Shown here piece by piece: positions 44,358-53,914 of a stretch of 64,000 nucleotides of DNA. Source of the DNA: Olivibacter sitiensis DSM 17696 (GTDB lineage Bacteria > Bacteroidota > Bacteroidia > Sphingobacteriales > Sphingobacteriaceae); assembly GCF_000427965.1 (NCBI RefSeq), contig NZ_ATZA01000013.1, forward strand, positions 41,953 through 105,952. The letters run 5' to 3'. The position numbers were made by a program, and so were the translations under genes. Position 1 is the stretch's first letter. Each line of letters starts with the position of its first letter. The notes beneath the pieces are model-generated. The model did not search any database. It was not told the origin of the DNA and saw only the letters and a program-made list of their open reading frames with translations.

Positions 44358-44855
44358 ATGAAAGATGCTCACAACACAGAACTCACAACGCGCAACTCCT
44401 TCATGCGTGAGGCCATAGCCTTGTCGCATGAAGGGATGAATAAAGGAGCGGGTGGGCCTTTTGGGGCAGTAGTGGTGAGAAATGGCGAGATAATCGCCAG
44501 AGGTTATAACCGGGTGTTGGAAACCAATGACCCTACTTGCCATGCGGAGGTGGATGCCATTAGGAAAGCTTCGGCCTTTTTGGGACACTTTCACTTGGAG
44601 GATTGCGAGCTATATACCAGCTGTGAGCCATGCCCCATGTGCTTGGGAGCCGTCTATTGGTCGCGCATCAAAACCGTGTACTATGGCAATACAAAAGCGG
44701 ATGCCGCGGCCATAGGTTTTGACGATCAATTTATCTATGAGGAATTGGACAGGCCGATAAGGGATCGTAGTTTGAGCATGGAACGATTGCTCGGTGATGA
44801 GGCAGCGGCTGTCTTTAATGATTGGGCGAAACAGGCCAACAAGAAATTATACTAG
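44358..44855 (+). CDS. Nucleoside/guanine deaminase of the CDA fold
   Basis: 165-aa zinc enzyme. Zinc and proton-shuttle motifs CHAEVDAIRKA (His and Glu) and CEPCPMCLGAVYWSRI (two Cys). The ending AAAVFNDWAKQANKKLY resembles guanine deaminase (GuaD) of Bacillus more than TadA, which is usually shorter. Thus a purine-salvage role is likely; TadA cannot be fully excluded. Monocistronic. Confidence 0.85.
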   Translation: MKDAHNTELTTRNSFMREAIALSHEGMNKGAGGPFGAVVVRNGEIIARGYNRVLETNDPTCHAEVDAIRKASAFLGHFHLEDCELYTSCEPCPMCLGAVYWSRIKTVYYGNTKADAAAIGFDDQFIYEELDRPIRDRSLSMERLLGDEAAAVFNDWAKQANKKLY

Positions 44856-44960
44856 AGAAATGCCGTTCAAGTTTGCATTTTAGCCAATTATTTGCTTGCT
44901 TTACTGACCAAGCAAACCAAAAATACCTTATAAGACATTGGGGGCATTAATGCTCTTGTT

Positions 44961-46247
44961 ATGATCAAAAAATATACGCTTATACTGCTGGTATCTGCCT
45001 GCTCGTACAGCTTTGCGCAGGATCTTTCGGTCAGTGAAAAAAAAATAATCCGTCGGGTGGAGGCTAACCACGAAGCATCCATTCGCTTCTTGGAGGAGAC
45101 CGTCAACATCAACAGCGGTTCGCAAAATCCCGAAGGTGTAAGGCGCGTGGGTCAGTTATACAGTAAATTTTTGGAAGATTTGGGCTTTGCCACGTCTTGG
45201 ATCGATATGCCGACAGAGATGAATCGCGGTGGCCATTTGATAGCAGAGCTTAAAGGCAACAAAGGGAAAAGGCTCCTGCTGATAGGCCACATGGATACCG
45301 TTTTTGAAGAAGATAGCCCCTTTCAAAAATGGGAAAGGAAAGATTCCATTGCCATTGGACCTGGAACCAGCGACATGAAAGGGGGCAATATGGTGCTGCT
45401 CTATGCCCTCAAGGTGCTGCACGAGGCTGGTGAACTAAAAGATCGCCAGATCGTGGTAATACTACATGGCGATGAGGAGAGCCCCGGCCGGCCTATAGCT
45501 ATAAGCAGAAAGGATATCGTAGCATTGGCCAAGCGTAGCGATGCGGCGCTGGCCTTTGAGAACGGCACCGGCTTTGAATACGCTACCGTGGCACGTAGGG
45601 GCAGTAGCAGCTGGACATTGGAAGTGCAGGCAAAGCAGGCCCATTCGTCAGGGATTTTTTCGGAAAACTCCGGTGCTGGAGCTATCTATGAAGCCTCACG
45701 CATATTGAACCGCTTCTATGAGGAATTGCAGGAAGAAAACCTCACGTTCAACCCCGGGCTCATCGCCGGGGGGACACAGGTGCTCATGGACTCTTCGGGC
45801 ATTAAAGCCGAGGTATCGGGCAAGACCAACCTGATAGCCAATAGGGCGGTAGTGCAAGGTGATCTCCGATCGCTCACCACAGCGCAATTAGAAAGAGCGA
45901 GAACTAAGATGAAAGCCATTGTGGCGGATCATTTGCCACATGCCCACGCGGAGATTTCCTTTAGGGACGGATATGCCCCCATGCCACCTACCGAAGGTAA
46001 CCTCGCGCTGCTCGCTGTACTGAACAAGGTGAGCCTTGACATGAAGCTCGGGGAGGTAAAAGCCTTCGATCCGGGAAAAAGGGGAGCCGGAGACGTTTCC
46101 TTTATAGCGACTTATGTAGATGTATTGGATGGTCTGGGGGTTCAGGGCGGCGGTGCCCATGCACCAGGAGAGTTTGTAGATCTTCACTCCGTAGAAGCGA
46201 TAGTGAAACGTACGGCTATTTTATTTCATAGATTGACAAATAACTAA
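44961..46247 (+). CDS. M20-family metallopeptidase, carboxypeptidase G2-like
   Basis: 428-aa exported zinc exopeptidase with a signal peptide (about 1-20). Zinc ligands: LLIGHMDTVFEE (His, Asp), GPGTSDMKGGN (bridging Asp), LHGDEESPG (catalytic Glu and ligand Glu) and a C-terminal GGAHAPGEFVDL (His). The central dimerisation domain is present. Close to CPG2/glutamate carboxypeptidase. Likely trims C-terminal amino acids in the periplasm. Confidence 0.93.
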   Translation: MIKKYTLILLVSACSYSFAQDLSVSEKKIIRRVEANHEASIRFLEETVNINSGSQNPEGVRRVGQLYSKFLEDLGFATSWIDMPTEMNRGGHLIAELKGNKGKRLLLIGHMDTVFEEDSPFQKWERKDSIAIGPGTSDMKGGNMVLLYALKVLHEAGELKDRQIVVILHGDEESPGRPIAISRKDIVALAKRSDAALAFENGTGFEYATVARRGSSSWTLEVQAKQAHSSGIFSENSGAGAIYEASRILNRFYEELQEENLTFNPGLIAGGTQVLMDSSGIKAEVSGKTNLIANRAVVQGDLRSLTTAQLERARTKMKAIVADHLPHAHAEISFRDGYAPMPPTEGNLALLAVLNKVSLDMKLGEVKAFDPGKRGAGDVSFIATYVDVLDGLGVQGGGAHAPGEFVDLHSVEAIVKRTAILFHRLTNN

Positions 46248-46318
46248 TTATTGCTTGAATACCTATTTGTTTATGTCCTCAGAATTGACTTAATTCGTTA
46301 CCAAACAAACAAGCATTG

Positions 46319-47971
46319 ATGGAATCAACGGAATATACCCACCCTTACCCTTGCAATGAGGAATACAGCAAGCGCGTAGCCTATTTTTCAATGGAATTTG
46401 CCATAGATCAGGCGCTGAAAATCTATAGCGGTGGCCTTGGCTTTCTGGCCGGTTCGCACCTTAGAAGTGCCTACTCGCTCAGGCAGCATATGGTAGGTAT
46501 CGGTATCCTTTGGAAATACGGTTATTACGATCAGGGCAGGAACGAAGATCAAACACTGCGGGTCGATTGGCAAGAGAAGATATACAGTTTCCTGGAAGAT
46601 ACGGGCATCAAGTTTACCGTCAAGGTTCATGGCGCCGATGTTTGGGTGAAAGTATATTACCTCCATCCGAATACTTTTCAAAGTGCACCATTGTATCTGC
46701 TTACCACTGATACAGAGGAGAACGATTATGTTTCCAAGACCATTTCCCATCGCCTGTATGACCCCAACGAGGCGACGAAACTGGCACAATATATTTTATT
46801 GGGCATTGGTGGTGCCAAACTACTCGATATCTTGCATTACAACTGCGAGGTATATCACCTCAATGAGGCACATGCCTTACCCGCCGCATTCTATTTGTTG
46901 CGCAAGTTTGGAAGTCCGGAGGCACTGCGGGAACATCTAGTATTTACGACGCATACGCCGGAGGAAGCCGGCAATGAAAAGCACAATGTGCAACTGTGTG
47001 AGGTGATGAGCTATTTTTATGATTTCAGCGCCAATGAAATACAACAGATTACGCAGATGCATGATGATTCTTTCAACCTTTCCTTGGCAGCTCTTCGCCT
47101 AGCGAAGAAAGCAAATGGGGTATCGCAATTGCATGCAAAGGTGGCGCGGCTCATGTGGGAAAAATATGGGAATACTTGCCCCATTGAAGGCATTACCAAT
47201 GCGCAAAATTGGGCGTATTGGGCAGATAAGAAACTGTATGAACTGCGGGAGCATGGAGACGACGAAGGAATGCGACTGCGCAAGCAAAAAATAAAGCGCC
47301 ACGCTTTCCTTACGGTGGCCGATCAGGCTGGGGAGATCTACAGGCCCGATGTGCTCACGGTGGTATGGGCACGACGCTTTGCGGCCTATAAGCGTGCAGA
47401 CCTTTTGCTAAGGCATAGGGAACGTTTTGAGCAATTGGTGAAAAACACGAAATACCCTATTCAGATTATCTGGGCCGGAAAACCGTATCCCACGGATATG
47501 GGAGCCGTCAATTTATTCAATTACCTAGTACATATGTCCAAAGTGTACCCAAACATCAGCGTGCTCACAGGCTATGAACTGGCTTTGAGCCGCCAATTGA
47601 AGCAATGCGCCGACATTTGGCTCAACAATCCGCGCGTACCTAGAGAAGCATCGGGAACGAGCGGGATGACCGCTGCCATGAACGGCGCACTCAACCTATC
47701 TACCAATGACGGTTGGATACCGGAATTCATCAAACACGAGGTGAACGGCTTTGTCATACCCACGGCCGACTACGAGCACACGAGTATAGAGGAGCAGGAT
47801 GAACATGACTTCAATCACCTCTACGACTTGCTGGAAAATACCATTCTGCCGATGTATTATGATGATCATGCCAAATGGCTGTCTATCGTAAAGCAAAGCA
47901 TGGACGACGTACGTTACACCTTCGGAAGCGACCGCATGGCCCGGGAATATTATGAGAGGCTTTATAAATAA
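46319..47971 (+). CDS. Short alpha-glucan phosphorylase-like protein (GT35), PLP lysine replaced
   Basis: 550 aa, much shorter than glycogen phosphorylases (about 800). ATG 46319; a TTG lies one codon earlier. GT35 motifs: VAYFSMEFAIDQALKIYSGGL (quoted in part), LNEAHALPA, FTTHTPEEAGNEKH, RRFAAYKRADLLLRH, WAGKPYP and REASGTSGMTAAMNGALNLSTNDGW. In usual phosphorylases the residue after SGTSGM or SGTGNM is the Lys that binds PLP; here it is Thr451. Either the protein does not use PLP or it has a different activity on storage glucan. Next gene starts 18 bp later. Confidence 0.85.
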   Translation: MESTEYTHPYPCNEEYSKRVAYFSMEFAIDQALKIYSGGLGFLAGSHLRSAYSLRQHMVGIGILWKYGYYDQGRNEDQTLRVDWQEKIYSFLEDTGIKFTVKVHGADVWVKVYYLHPNTFQSAPLYLLTTDTEENDYVSKTISHRLYDPNEATKLAQYILLGIGGAKLLDILHYNCEVYHLNEAHALPAAFYLLRKFGSPEALREHLVFTTHTPEEAGNEKHNVQLCEVMSYFYDFSANEIQQITQMHDDSFNLSLAALRLAKKANGVSQLHAKVARLMWEKYGNTCPIEGITNAQNWAYWADKKLYELREHGDDEGMRLRKQKIKRHAFLTVADQAGEIYRPDVLTVVWARRFAAYKRADLLLRHRERFEQLVKNTKYPIQIIWAGKPYPTDMGAVNLFNYLVHMSKVYPNISVLTGYELALSRQLKQCADIWLNNPRVPREASGTSGMTAAMNGALNLSTNDGWIPEFIKHEVNGFVIPTADYEHTSIEEQDEHDFNHLYDLLENTILPMYYDDHAKWLSIVKQSMDDVRYTFGSDRMAREYYERLYK

Positions 47972-47989
47972 CAAGATCGAAATCTATTC

Positions 47990-48541
47990 ATGACGAAGAA
48001 TCTGTTGTCTGTTTTCTCCTTAGCATTGCTCATAGGGCAATCGGCTTGTAATCAGGTGCCAAAAGGTGTTGACTCGAATGTGCCTGATAGGAGTAACCGT
48101 ACCCTTGATCCGGTTAAAGTTGAGGCCTATGATGAGGATAGCCTGAATGTGGTTTACTATTGGGACAATGTCAGTCGGGTTGATAGAAAAAACGAGAAAG
48201 ATAGCACTTTGATCCATGTCGACGGGTTGGTATTGTTGGAATTGCAAAAGGAAAAGTTGCCGATATATATACAAACTTCATTAATGCAGATAGAGGTCTT
48301 GGAATTGCCGCTTGCAGTTAAAATTGATGCCTTTAAGAAAGAGCCAGGACAGTCCTTGGACCTTTTGTCTGGCACGTTGCTCGTGTCCAAGGCTTATCAA
48401 TCACCATTTCCCGACGTGGATACTTTAAGGGCCAATGAACTTTATATGATCAACAAGGACATCGATCTTTCGGAAAAGGAAAAACTGGATGATATGGAAC
48501 TTCTCGACTGGTGGAAGAAATGGAAAGGAAGAGGAAAATAG
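47990..48541 (+). CDS. Lipoprotein with FecR-like C-terminal domain
   Basis: 183 aa. Lipoprotein signal with GQSAC (Cys20). The C-terminal part (IQTSLMQIEVLELPLAVKI followed by LDLLSGTLLVSKAY and an ANELYMINKD/DWWKKWKG end) resembles the periplasmic beta-domain of FecR-type proteins, but the cytosolic anti-sigma part and a sigma factor gene are missing. Cautious call; function unknown. Confidence 0.5.
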   Translation: MTKNLLSVFSLALLIGQSACNQVPKGVDSNVPDRSNRTLDPVKVEAYDEDSLNVVYYWDNVSRVDRKNEKDSTLIHVDGLVLLELQKEKLPIYIQTSLMQIEVLELPLAVKIDAFKKEPGQSLDLLSGTLLVSKAYQSPFPDVDTLRANELYMINKDIDLSEKEKLDDMELLDWWKKWKGRGK

Positions 48542-48667
48542 CAATCCGTTTACAGAAGTTGTTCTTAGATAAAAATGATTAACTTTGCCCCTTAAACATT
48601 GCATAAGGGATTGATTTTTATACGGTCATTCTGTTTTAGGAAATGTTTTTTGTGGAAAATAGTGGTG

Positions 48668-50179
48668 ATGCGTAATAGATATTTTCAATTTATTTTATTC
48701 TCGTCTTTTATTGTTTCGTTTGTTCTAGCTGGCTGTTCCAAAAAGGCGGGAACGCTGGGAGCGCGCTCTTCCAAAACCGGAATGAAGTACAACGATCCGG
48801 ATAATGGCGGTTTTCAGGTGAACCGGAAGGTGAAGAGCGGTCCTGGACCTGGACTGGTGATGATAGAGGGAGGCACTTTTCTGATGGGCGGGAGTCTGGA
48901 TGAAGATTTGGCTTATGAGAATGATGTAACCAAACGTAGGGTCACCGTAGCTTCATTTTATATGGACGAGACGGAAGTCGCAAACGTGGACTGGCTGGAA
49001 TATCTTTATTGGCTGCAAACAAACTATCCTGGAGATAGGGAGCTTTATTATCGTGCGCTTCCAGATACGCTGGTTTGGCGTAATCCCCTCTCCTATAATG
49101 AACCCTATGTAGATAACTACCTGAGGCACCCTGCGTATCAGGACTATCCAGTGGTGGGGGTCACCTGGGAGCAAGCACAGGACTACTGTGCATGGCGGAC
49201 GGATAGGGTGAACGAGGAAATATTGCGGTCCAAAGGTGTTCTGGCCGATTATAAAAGCCGCAGCGTTGGTGAAGGAAAGCAACCTTTCAATACAGATATT
49301 TACCTCAATGGACAATATATTGGAGAAGGCATAGACGGCGAGCGGATGCCCAAGGATATGAAAGTAGGGGCTGCGGAAGGGGCGACGCGTCCCGTCCGTT
49401 TGGAAGACGGCTTGCTCAAACAGCCCTATAGATTGCCCACGGAAGCGGAGTGGGAATACGCTGCTCTTGGTTTGATAGGAAATACGGTGAGAGGGAATGT
49501 CCAAAGTGGCAGGGTGTACCCGTGGAATGGCATGGGCGTACGTTCTGAAAGAAGAAGGACGCAGGGCATGGTGATGGCGAATTTTAAGTTGGGAAGAGGC
49601 AACAATATGGGTACGGCCGGATATCTAAATGACGGAGCAGACATCACTGCTCCTGTCAGGAAATACAAACCCAATGACTTCGGCCTTTATAATATGGCGG
49701 GAAATGTGAATGAATGGGTACAAGATGTCTACAGGAAACTTTCCTTCGAAGATTTTGATGATTTCAATCCCTTTAGGGGCAATGTTTACGAGAACAAACA
49801 GGTGAGTGATGCCGAGCGGGGGATTTATGCGCAGGACAAACACGGGAAACCTATTAAGGTGGCCGCGACTACCGAGCGGAAACAAACGTGGGAAGAGTTA
49901 CAAGGGCAACGTACAGGAGATACGACACAATATACCAATGACCTTCGTGGCTATAACGATGATGAGCAGGAGGCTTTATATGGAATTACTTCTTTGGTGA
50001 ACAATAAGTCGCGTGTATACAAAGGTGGTTCATGGAACGATAGGGCCTATTGGCTGAATCCTGCAACACGCAGGTATATGCAGCAAGACCAGTCCTCCGC
50101 CACCGTTGGTTTCCGATGTGCCATGACATTGACAGGAGACCCCCAAATCAATAAAAAAGGACAGCCGAAGCTAAAGTAA
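48668..50179 (+). CDS. gldJ: GldJ-type gliding/T9SS lipoprotein (FGE-sulfatase fold)
   Basis: 503-aa outer-membrane lipoprotein. ATG 48668 gives a lipobox VLAGC (Cys23); the longer frame lacks a signal. The formylglycine-generating-enzyme fold is clear: VMIEGGTFLMGG, VTVASFYMDETEVANVDWLEYL, YPVVGVTWEQAQDYCAWR, YRLPTEAEWEYAA, MAGNVNEWVQDVY and KGGSWNDRAYW with VGFRCAM. The Cys pair of active FGE is not evident, as expected for GldJ/GldK. GldJ-type proteins stabilise the type IX secretion machinery. GldJ is preferred over GldK because of the two-residue pattern DLAYENDVTKRRVTV and the overall length, but the two are paralogues. Confidence 0.75.
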   Translation: MRNRYFQFILFSSFIVSFVLAGCSKKAGTLGARSSKTGMKYNDPDNGGFQVNRKVKSGPGPGLVMIEGGTFLMGGSLDEDLAYENDVTKRRVTVASFYMDETEVANVDWLEYLYWLQTNYPGDRELYYRALPDTLVWRNPLSYNEPYVDNYLRHPAYQDYPVVGVTWEQAQDYCAWRTDRVNEEILRSKGVLADYKSRSVGEGKQPFNTDIYLNGQYIGEGIDGERMPKDMKVGAAEGATRPVRLEDGLLKQPYRLPTEAEWEYAALGLIGNTVRGNVQSGRVYPWNGMGVRSERRRTQGMVMANFKLGRGNNMGTAGYLNDGADITAPVRKYKPNDFGLYNMAGNVNEWVQDVYRKLSFEDFDDFNPFRGNVYENKQVSDAERGIYAQDKHGKPIKVAATTERKQTWEELQGQRTGDTTQYTNDLRGYNDDEQEALYGITSLVNNKSRVYKGGSWNDRAYWLNPATRRYMQQDQSSATVGFRCAMTLTGDPQINKKGQPKLK

Positions 50180-50239
50180 AGTAAGGTATAAGGTATTTGC
50201 CTTCCCTCCCTACACCTTCCCTCCTTATGCCTCCTCTAC

Positions 50240-52081
50240 CTATTCCACCGTAACCGATTTTGCCAAATTGCGAGGTTGGTCTACATTGCAACCTCTCAGC
50301 AAGGCGGTATGATATGATAGAAGCTGCAACGGGATGCTGGCAAGGAGCGGTAGAAACGTATCGTCTGCATTCGGTATCTCCAACACGAAATCTGCCAACT
50401 TTCTTACCTCCTCATCGCCTTCCGTCACAATAGCTATCACTTTTCCCTTGCGTGCTTTCACCTCTTGTATGTTGCTGATCACCTTGTCATAAGAACTGTT
50501 TTTCGTGGCAATAACTACTACAGGCATATCCTCATCTATCAAGGCAATGGGGCCGTGCTTCATCTCGGCTGCGGGATAGCCCTCGGCGTGGATATAGCTG
50601 ATTTCCTTCAGCTTCAATGCGCCCTCCAAGGCAATGGGAAATCCGGTACCCCGGCCCAAGAAAATACAGTTTCTGCTATTTTTGATTTCTTCGGCTATGA
50701 ACCTGGTGCCCGCATCCAGTTGGAGACAACGTTCTACCAATTCCGGAATATGGTCCAGTTCGGTCAGCAGCTCGATCAACTTGCCTTGTTTTAATGTCCC
50801 TTTAAGTTGAGACAGGTACAGGGCAAACAAGGTGAGCACGGTCACTTGAGCGGTAAATGCCTTGGTAGAAGCCACGCCTATTTCTGGCCCGGCATGAGTA
50901 TAAATGCCCGCATCTGACAGTCTCGGTATAGAAGATCCCACCACGTTGCAGATGCCCAAAACGGTGGCTCCCCTTTCTTTGGCCAGGGTCATTGCCGCCA
51001 ATGTGTCGGCGGTCTCGCCTGACTGGGAGATTGCTATTACAATGTCTTTTTCGCCTATAATCGGGTTTCGGTATCTAAATTCGGAAGCGTACTCCACCTC
51101 AACAGAGGTCCTGGCAAAGTCTTCGATGAGGTATTCGCCTACCAATGCCGCGTGCCACGACGTGCCGCAGGCTACGAAGACAAGGCGCTCGGCTTGCTTC
51201 AGCTTTTCGCTGTATTCTTTTAGACCTCCTAGGGTAACAAGTCCTTGCTCGGGATATATTCTGCCACGCATGCAGTCCTTGATAGATCTCGGCTGTTCGT
51301 GAATCTCCTTGGACATAAAATAGTCGTACCCTCCTTTTTCAATGGCTTCCAGCTTCAGCTCCAGCTCCTGTATTTTTGGAGTCCGTACGTTATTGTCTAT
51401 GCTCTTGATATTTAGTTGTCCTTGAGTTATATGGGCAACTTCCAGATCGTTCAGGTAAATGACGTTTTTGGTGTACTCTATCAAGGGAGAAGCATCCGAC
51501 CCGATGAAAAACTCGTTTTCGCCAACACCGATAACCAAGGGACTTCCTTTGCGGGCGGCCACCATTTCGGTCGGGTTCGCCTTATTGATAAGCACGATGG
51601 CATAGGCACCGATGATTTGACTAAGGGAAAGGCGCACGGCCTCGGCCAGCGAACATCCCTCGTTTTGTTGGATTTCCTCAATAAGGTGGATCAACACCTC
51701 ACTGTCCGTTTCGCTCGCAAAGTGATGGCCTCGGGCCAATAGTTCACTTTTTAAGGCAGCGTAATTCTCGATAATGCCGTTGTGCACCATAGCAAGTCTG
51801 CCACTTTCGCTGGTGTGCGGATGCGCGTTACTGTCAGAAGGAATTCCATGGGTGGCCCATCGACTATGTCCTATGCCAATGTGGGCAGCTGTGTTCTGAT
51901 TTGCCACATAGGCCTCCAATTGATTTACCTTGCCTGTTTTTTTATAGATATTGAGCGAGCCACTTGGAGCAATGAGGCCAATGCCTGCACTGTCATAGCC
52001 TCTGTATTCAAGTCTCTTAAGCCCTTTTATCAAAATGGGGAAGGCATCACGATTGCCTAAATAGCCTACAATTCCGCACAT
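50240..52081 (-). CDS. glmS: Glutamine--fructose-6-phosphate aminotransferase
   Basis: 613-aa enzyme making glucosamine-6-phosphate for peptidoglycan and LPS. ATG 52081 gives MCGIVGYLG, exposing Cys2 as the N-terminal nucleophile after Met removal. Glutaminase domain (1-240, with GIGHSRWATHG, HPHTSESGRLAMVHNGIIEN quoted in part), then two SIS isomerase domains (FVACGTSWHAALVGEYLIE and FLGRGTGFPIALEGALKLKE) and the C-terminal LARSVTVE-like end (NLAKSVTVE). Single gene. No riboswitch seen. Confidence 0.98.
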   Translation of the reverse strand: MCGIVGYLGNRDAFPILIKGLKRLEYRGYDSAGIGLIAPSGSLNIYKKTGKVNQLEAYVANQNTAAHIGIGHSRWATHGIPSDSNAHPHTSESGRLAMVHNGIIENYAALKSELLARGHHFASETDSEVLIHLIEEIQQNEGCSLAEAVRLSLSQIIGAYAIVLINKANPTEMVAARKGSPLVIGVGENEFFIGSDASPLIEYTKNVIYLNDLEVAHITQGQLNIKSIDNNVRTPKIQELELKLEAIEKGGYDYFMSKEIHEQPRSIKDCMRGRIYPEQGLVTLGGLKEYSEKLKQAERLVFVACGTSWHAALVGEYLIEDFARTSVEVEYASEFRYRNPIIGEKDIVIAISQSGETADTLAAMTLAKERGATVLGICNVVGSSIPRLSDAGIYTHAGPEIGVASTKAFTAQVTVLTLFALYLSQLKGTLKQGKLIELLTELDHIPELVERCLQLDAGTRFIAEEIKNSRNCIFLGRGTGFPIALEGALKLKEISYIHAEGYPAAEMKHGPIALIDEDMPVVVIATKNSSYDKVISNIQEVKARKGKVIAIVTEGDEEVRKLADFVLEIPNADDTFLPLLASIPLQLLSYHTALLRGCNVDQPRNLAKSVTVE

Positions 52082-52179
52082 GGTCTTATATTTTTCTAAG
52101 GTTGGGTAAAGGTAGTAAAAACGAAAGGTCTTAGCAATAAGCGGCAGCAAAAGCTCTTGCTTTCGCAAGTTTTTTGCGT

Positions 52180-52196
52180 GTCGGGATGACAGGATT
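52180..52196. repeat. Duplicate of the tRNA-Pro 3' end
   Basis: GTCGGGATGACAGGATT is identical to 52380-52396, the 3' end of the tRNA gene, exactly 200 bp away. Could be an attachment-site remnant. The 183 bp between the copies hold small hairpins and no gene; CAGCTAAATTGA (near 52253) and TCAATTTAGCTG (near 52368) form a 12-bp inverted pair. Confidence 0.6.
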
Positions 52197-52331
52197 GGCT
52201 ACACCCCGCAGCCCCGCATGCTTGGCCGCAGCCATCCTTGAGGGGAGGGTCTCAGCTAAATTGAAGCTAGGCACTAAGTGCCAATTTCTTTTTTGTTTTT
52301 GCGGCTTATCCAAACAAGTTTGGCACACGAC

Positions 52332-52363
52332 AAAAACAAAAAATCCCTCCGTCATTGACGGAG
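52332..52363 (-). terminator. Rho-independent terminator of tRNA-Pro
   Basis: On the minus strand CTCCGTC / GACGGAG (7-bp stem) followed by GGATTTTTTGTTTTTG. It lies 15 bp after the CCA end of the tRNA. Confidence 0.75.
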
Positions 52364-52377
52364 AGCCTCAATTTAGC

Positions 52378-52454
52378 TGGTCGGGATGACAGGATTCGAA
52401 CCTGCGACCTCGTCGTCCCGAACGACGCGCGCTACCGGGCTGCGCTACATCCCG
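52378..52454 (-). tRNA. tRNA-Pro (anticodon CGG), CCA encoded
   Basis: On the minus strand: acceptor CGGGATG/CATCCCG, D arm GCGC...GCGC, anticodon stem CGTCG/CGACG with loop TTCGGGA (anticodon CGG), T arm GCAGG TTCGAAT CCTGT (one non-Watson-Crick step), discriminator A, then CCA at 52380-52378. Reads proline codon CCG. Confidence 0.95.
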
Positions 52455-52651
52455 AATAATGGTGAGTGGAAATCTGATATGCCTTATGCAAAAATAAATA
52501 CATTTTACTCATGGTGTCAAACTTTTTCACGGCATTTTTGGGATGTTGCTTACTTGTCGAGGGAGCAAGGGTGTTTTCAAAAAACATTAACCCGTCGACT
52601 TCGAATACATTTCGTCTTGATCCAAGGTTATTGAGTCAAATTGTGTGGAGA

Positions 52652-53905
52652 TCACGGATCCAAAGGTTCATCTGGATCGATGGTAAGTGCTTCCTTCTTC
52701 GGTTTAAACTCGATGATAACATCACTTATACGTTTCCCCAATTCGTAAGGAACGTAACCCAGCTCACGAATACAACGGTCGGCCATCTTTTCAACCGCAT
52801 CTATATGTGGCACGCTGCTGTTTACAATCGCATACTTGTCTTTTGGGAAACCATAATTGAGCATGATCCTGGCTGTATTGCGCATATTGGTTGTCGTATG
52901 GCGTGCATGAGGATCTATCAGTATGGCATCATCGGGGACTCCCAAGACTTCCGTCAGGTACTTTTTCATCTCAACTGCCTCAATATACGGAGTTTTATAT
53001 GGGTGTACCCGTCCGCCAGAAACCACGATAAAAGGCGCCAGACCATCGAAGTAGCTCCTTGCTGCCATGCGTGAGCGCAGCATGCCTCCCGGACTGATCG
53101 GTTGGCCGTAGACAGTGGGCCCCGCACCTAAAGTGAGCAGTAGGCTATAAGGATATGCGTCAAAGTCAGTCTGCTGGATTTTTTCGTACGCCTTCCGGTT
53201 CTCCATTGCTATCAGAGGCTCCAGCTGTGCCGCATCCCAACGCTCGTTCACTTCCAATAAGCGAACGGCAGTCAACAATGATGCATAAAAGGCATCTGTA
53301 GGTTTTTGAATATCTTTGGTGACGTCTTGTCTTACATCTTGGAGCAGCATGAGATAAGCACCATTTGTCACATCAAAAGATATCGAATCGATTTTAGGGT
53401 AGTTAGGTTTTTCCCCACCGCCATATACATCAATGACATAATTCATAGCCATCATGTCCTGACGGATCGCCTTGGCAAAGTATTCCCGTGGGGTTTCGTC
53501 TATCTTTGCGCCATAGGCCATCGAAGGGATAAGTTGCTGATGGATTAAGTCAGTCAGAAGCGTGTCTTGAATTGCTGCATCCGCCAAAAGCTCCGTAAGC
53601 GGGTCTATTTCCTCCTGCTTCCATTTAAAGGCATCTAGAAAGCAGGTAAGATCAGCGCACTTGATGCTGTTTTTATACCGAAGGTTTCGTTGTTGTAGGA
53701 TTGCATCTATTTTCGCATTGGACAGTATTCGCTCCATGGGGGCGTCCTTCTGCGCTAAGAGAAAAGTCAGGTAGTAGTTTTTGGCAATAATCCAGTCCTG
53801 AGGACTTTTGTACGCTGAATAATCCTGGGCCCAAGACATATGCAAGGTGCATATGCCGAGGGTTGCCAGTGTTATTGTGATTTTAAAATACTTTATTAAG
53901 ATCAT
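52652..53905 (-). CDS. YdcF/ElyC-like DUF218 protein
   Basis: 417-aa envelope protein with a signal peptide (about 1-26). The DUF218 domain is at about 230-400: LLLTLGAGPTVYGQPISPGG, APFIVVSGGRVHPYKTPYIE and DPHARHTTTNMRNTARIML, then VNSSVPHIDAVEKMA. Such proteins act in envelope or vancomycin-sensitivity pathways, with unclear chemistry. Longer than usual because of a 200-residue N-terminal helical part. It starts 10 bp after SusD3, hence is part of the SusC3/SusD3 unit. Confidence 0.85.
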   Translation of the reverse strand: MILIKYFKITITLATLGICTLHMSWAQDYSAYKSPQDWIIAKNYYLTFLLAQKDAPMERILSNAKIDAILQQRNLRYKNSIKCADLTCFLDAFKWKQEEIDPLTELLADAAIQDTLLTDLIHQQLIPSMAYGAKIDETPREYFAKAIRQDMMAMNYVIDVYGGGEKPNYPKIDSISFDVTNGAYLMLLQDVRQDVTKDIQKPTDAFYASLLTAVRLLEVNERWDAAQLEPLIAMENRKAYEKIQQTDFDAYPYSLLLTLGAGPTVYGQPISPGGMLRSRMAARSYFDGLAPFIVVSGGRVHPYKTPYIEAVEMKKYLTEVLGVPDDAILIDPHARHTTTNMRNTARIMLNYGFPKDKYAIVNSSVPHIDAVEKMADRCIRELGYVPYELGKRISDVIIEFKPKKEALTIDPDEPLDP

Positions 53906-53914
53906 CAGTTTCTG

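Noticed and set aside
48668..50179. Active formylglycine-generating enzyme or sulfatase modifier
   Set aside because: Lipoprotein signal, overall pattern and lack of a clear catalytic Cys pair fit GldJ better, and no sulfatase gene is nearby.
50240..52081. glmS ribozyme or riboswitch upstream of glmS
   Set aside because: The upstream region 52082-52180 is short and shows no glmS-ribozyme-like fold; such ribozymes are typical of Firmicutes.
53306..53548. Frame on the plus strand opposite the YdcF-like gene
   Set aside because: Opposite a well-supported coding sequence and without features.
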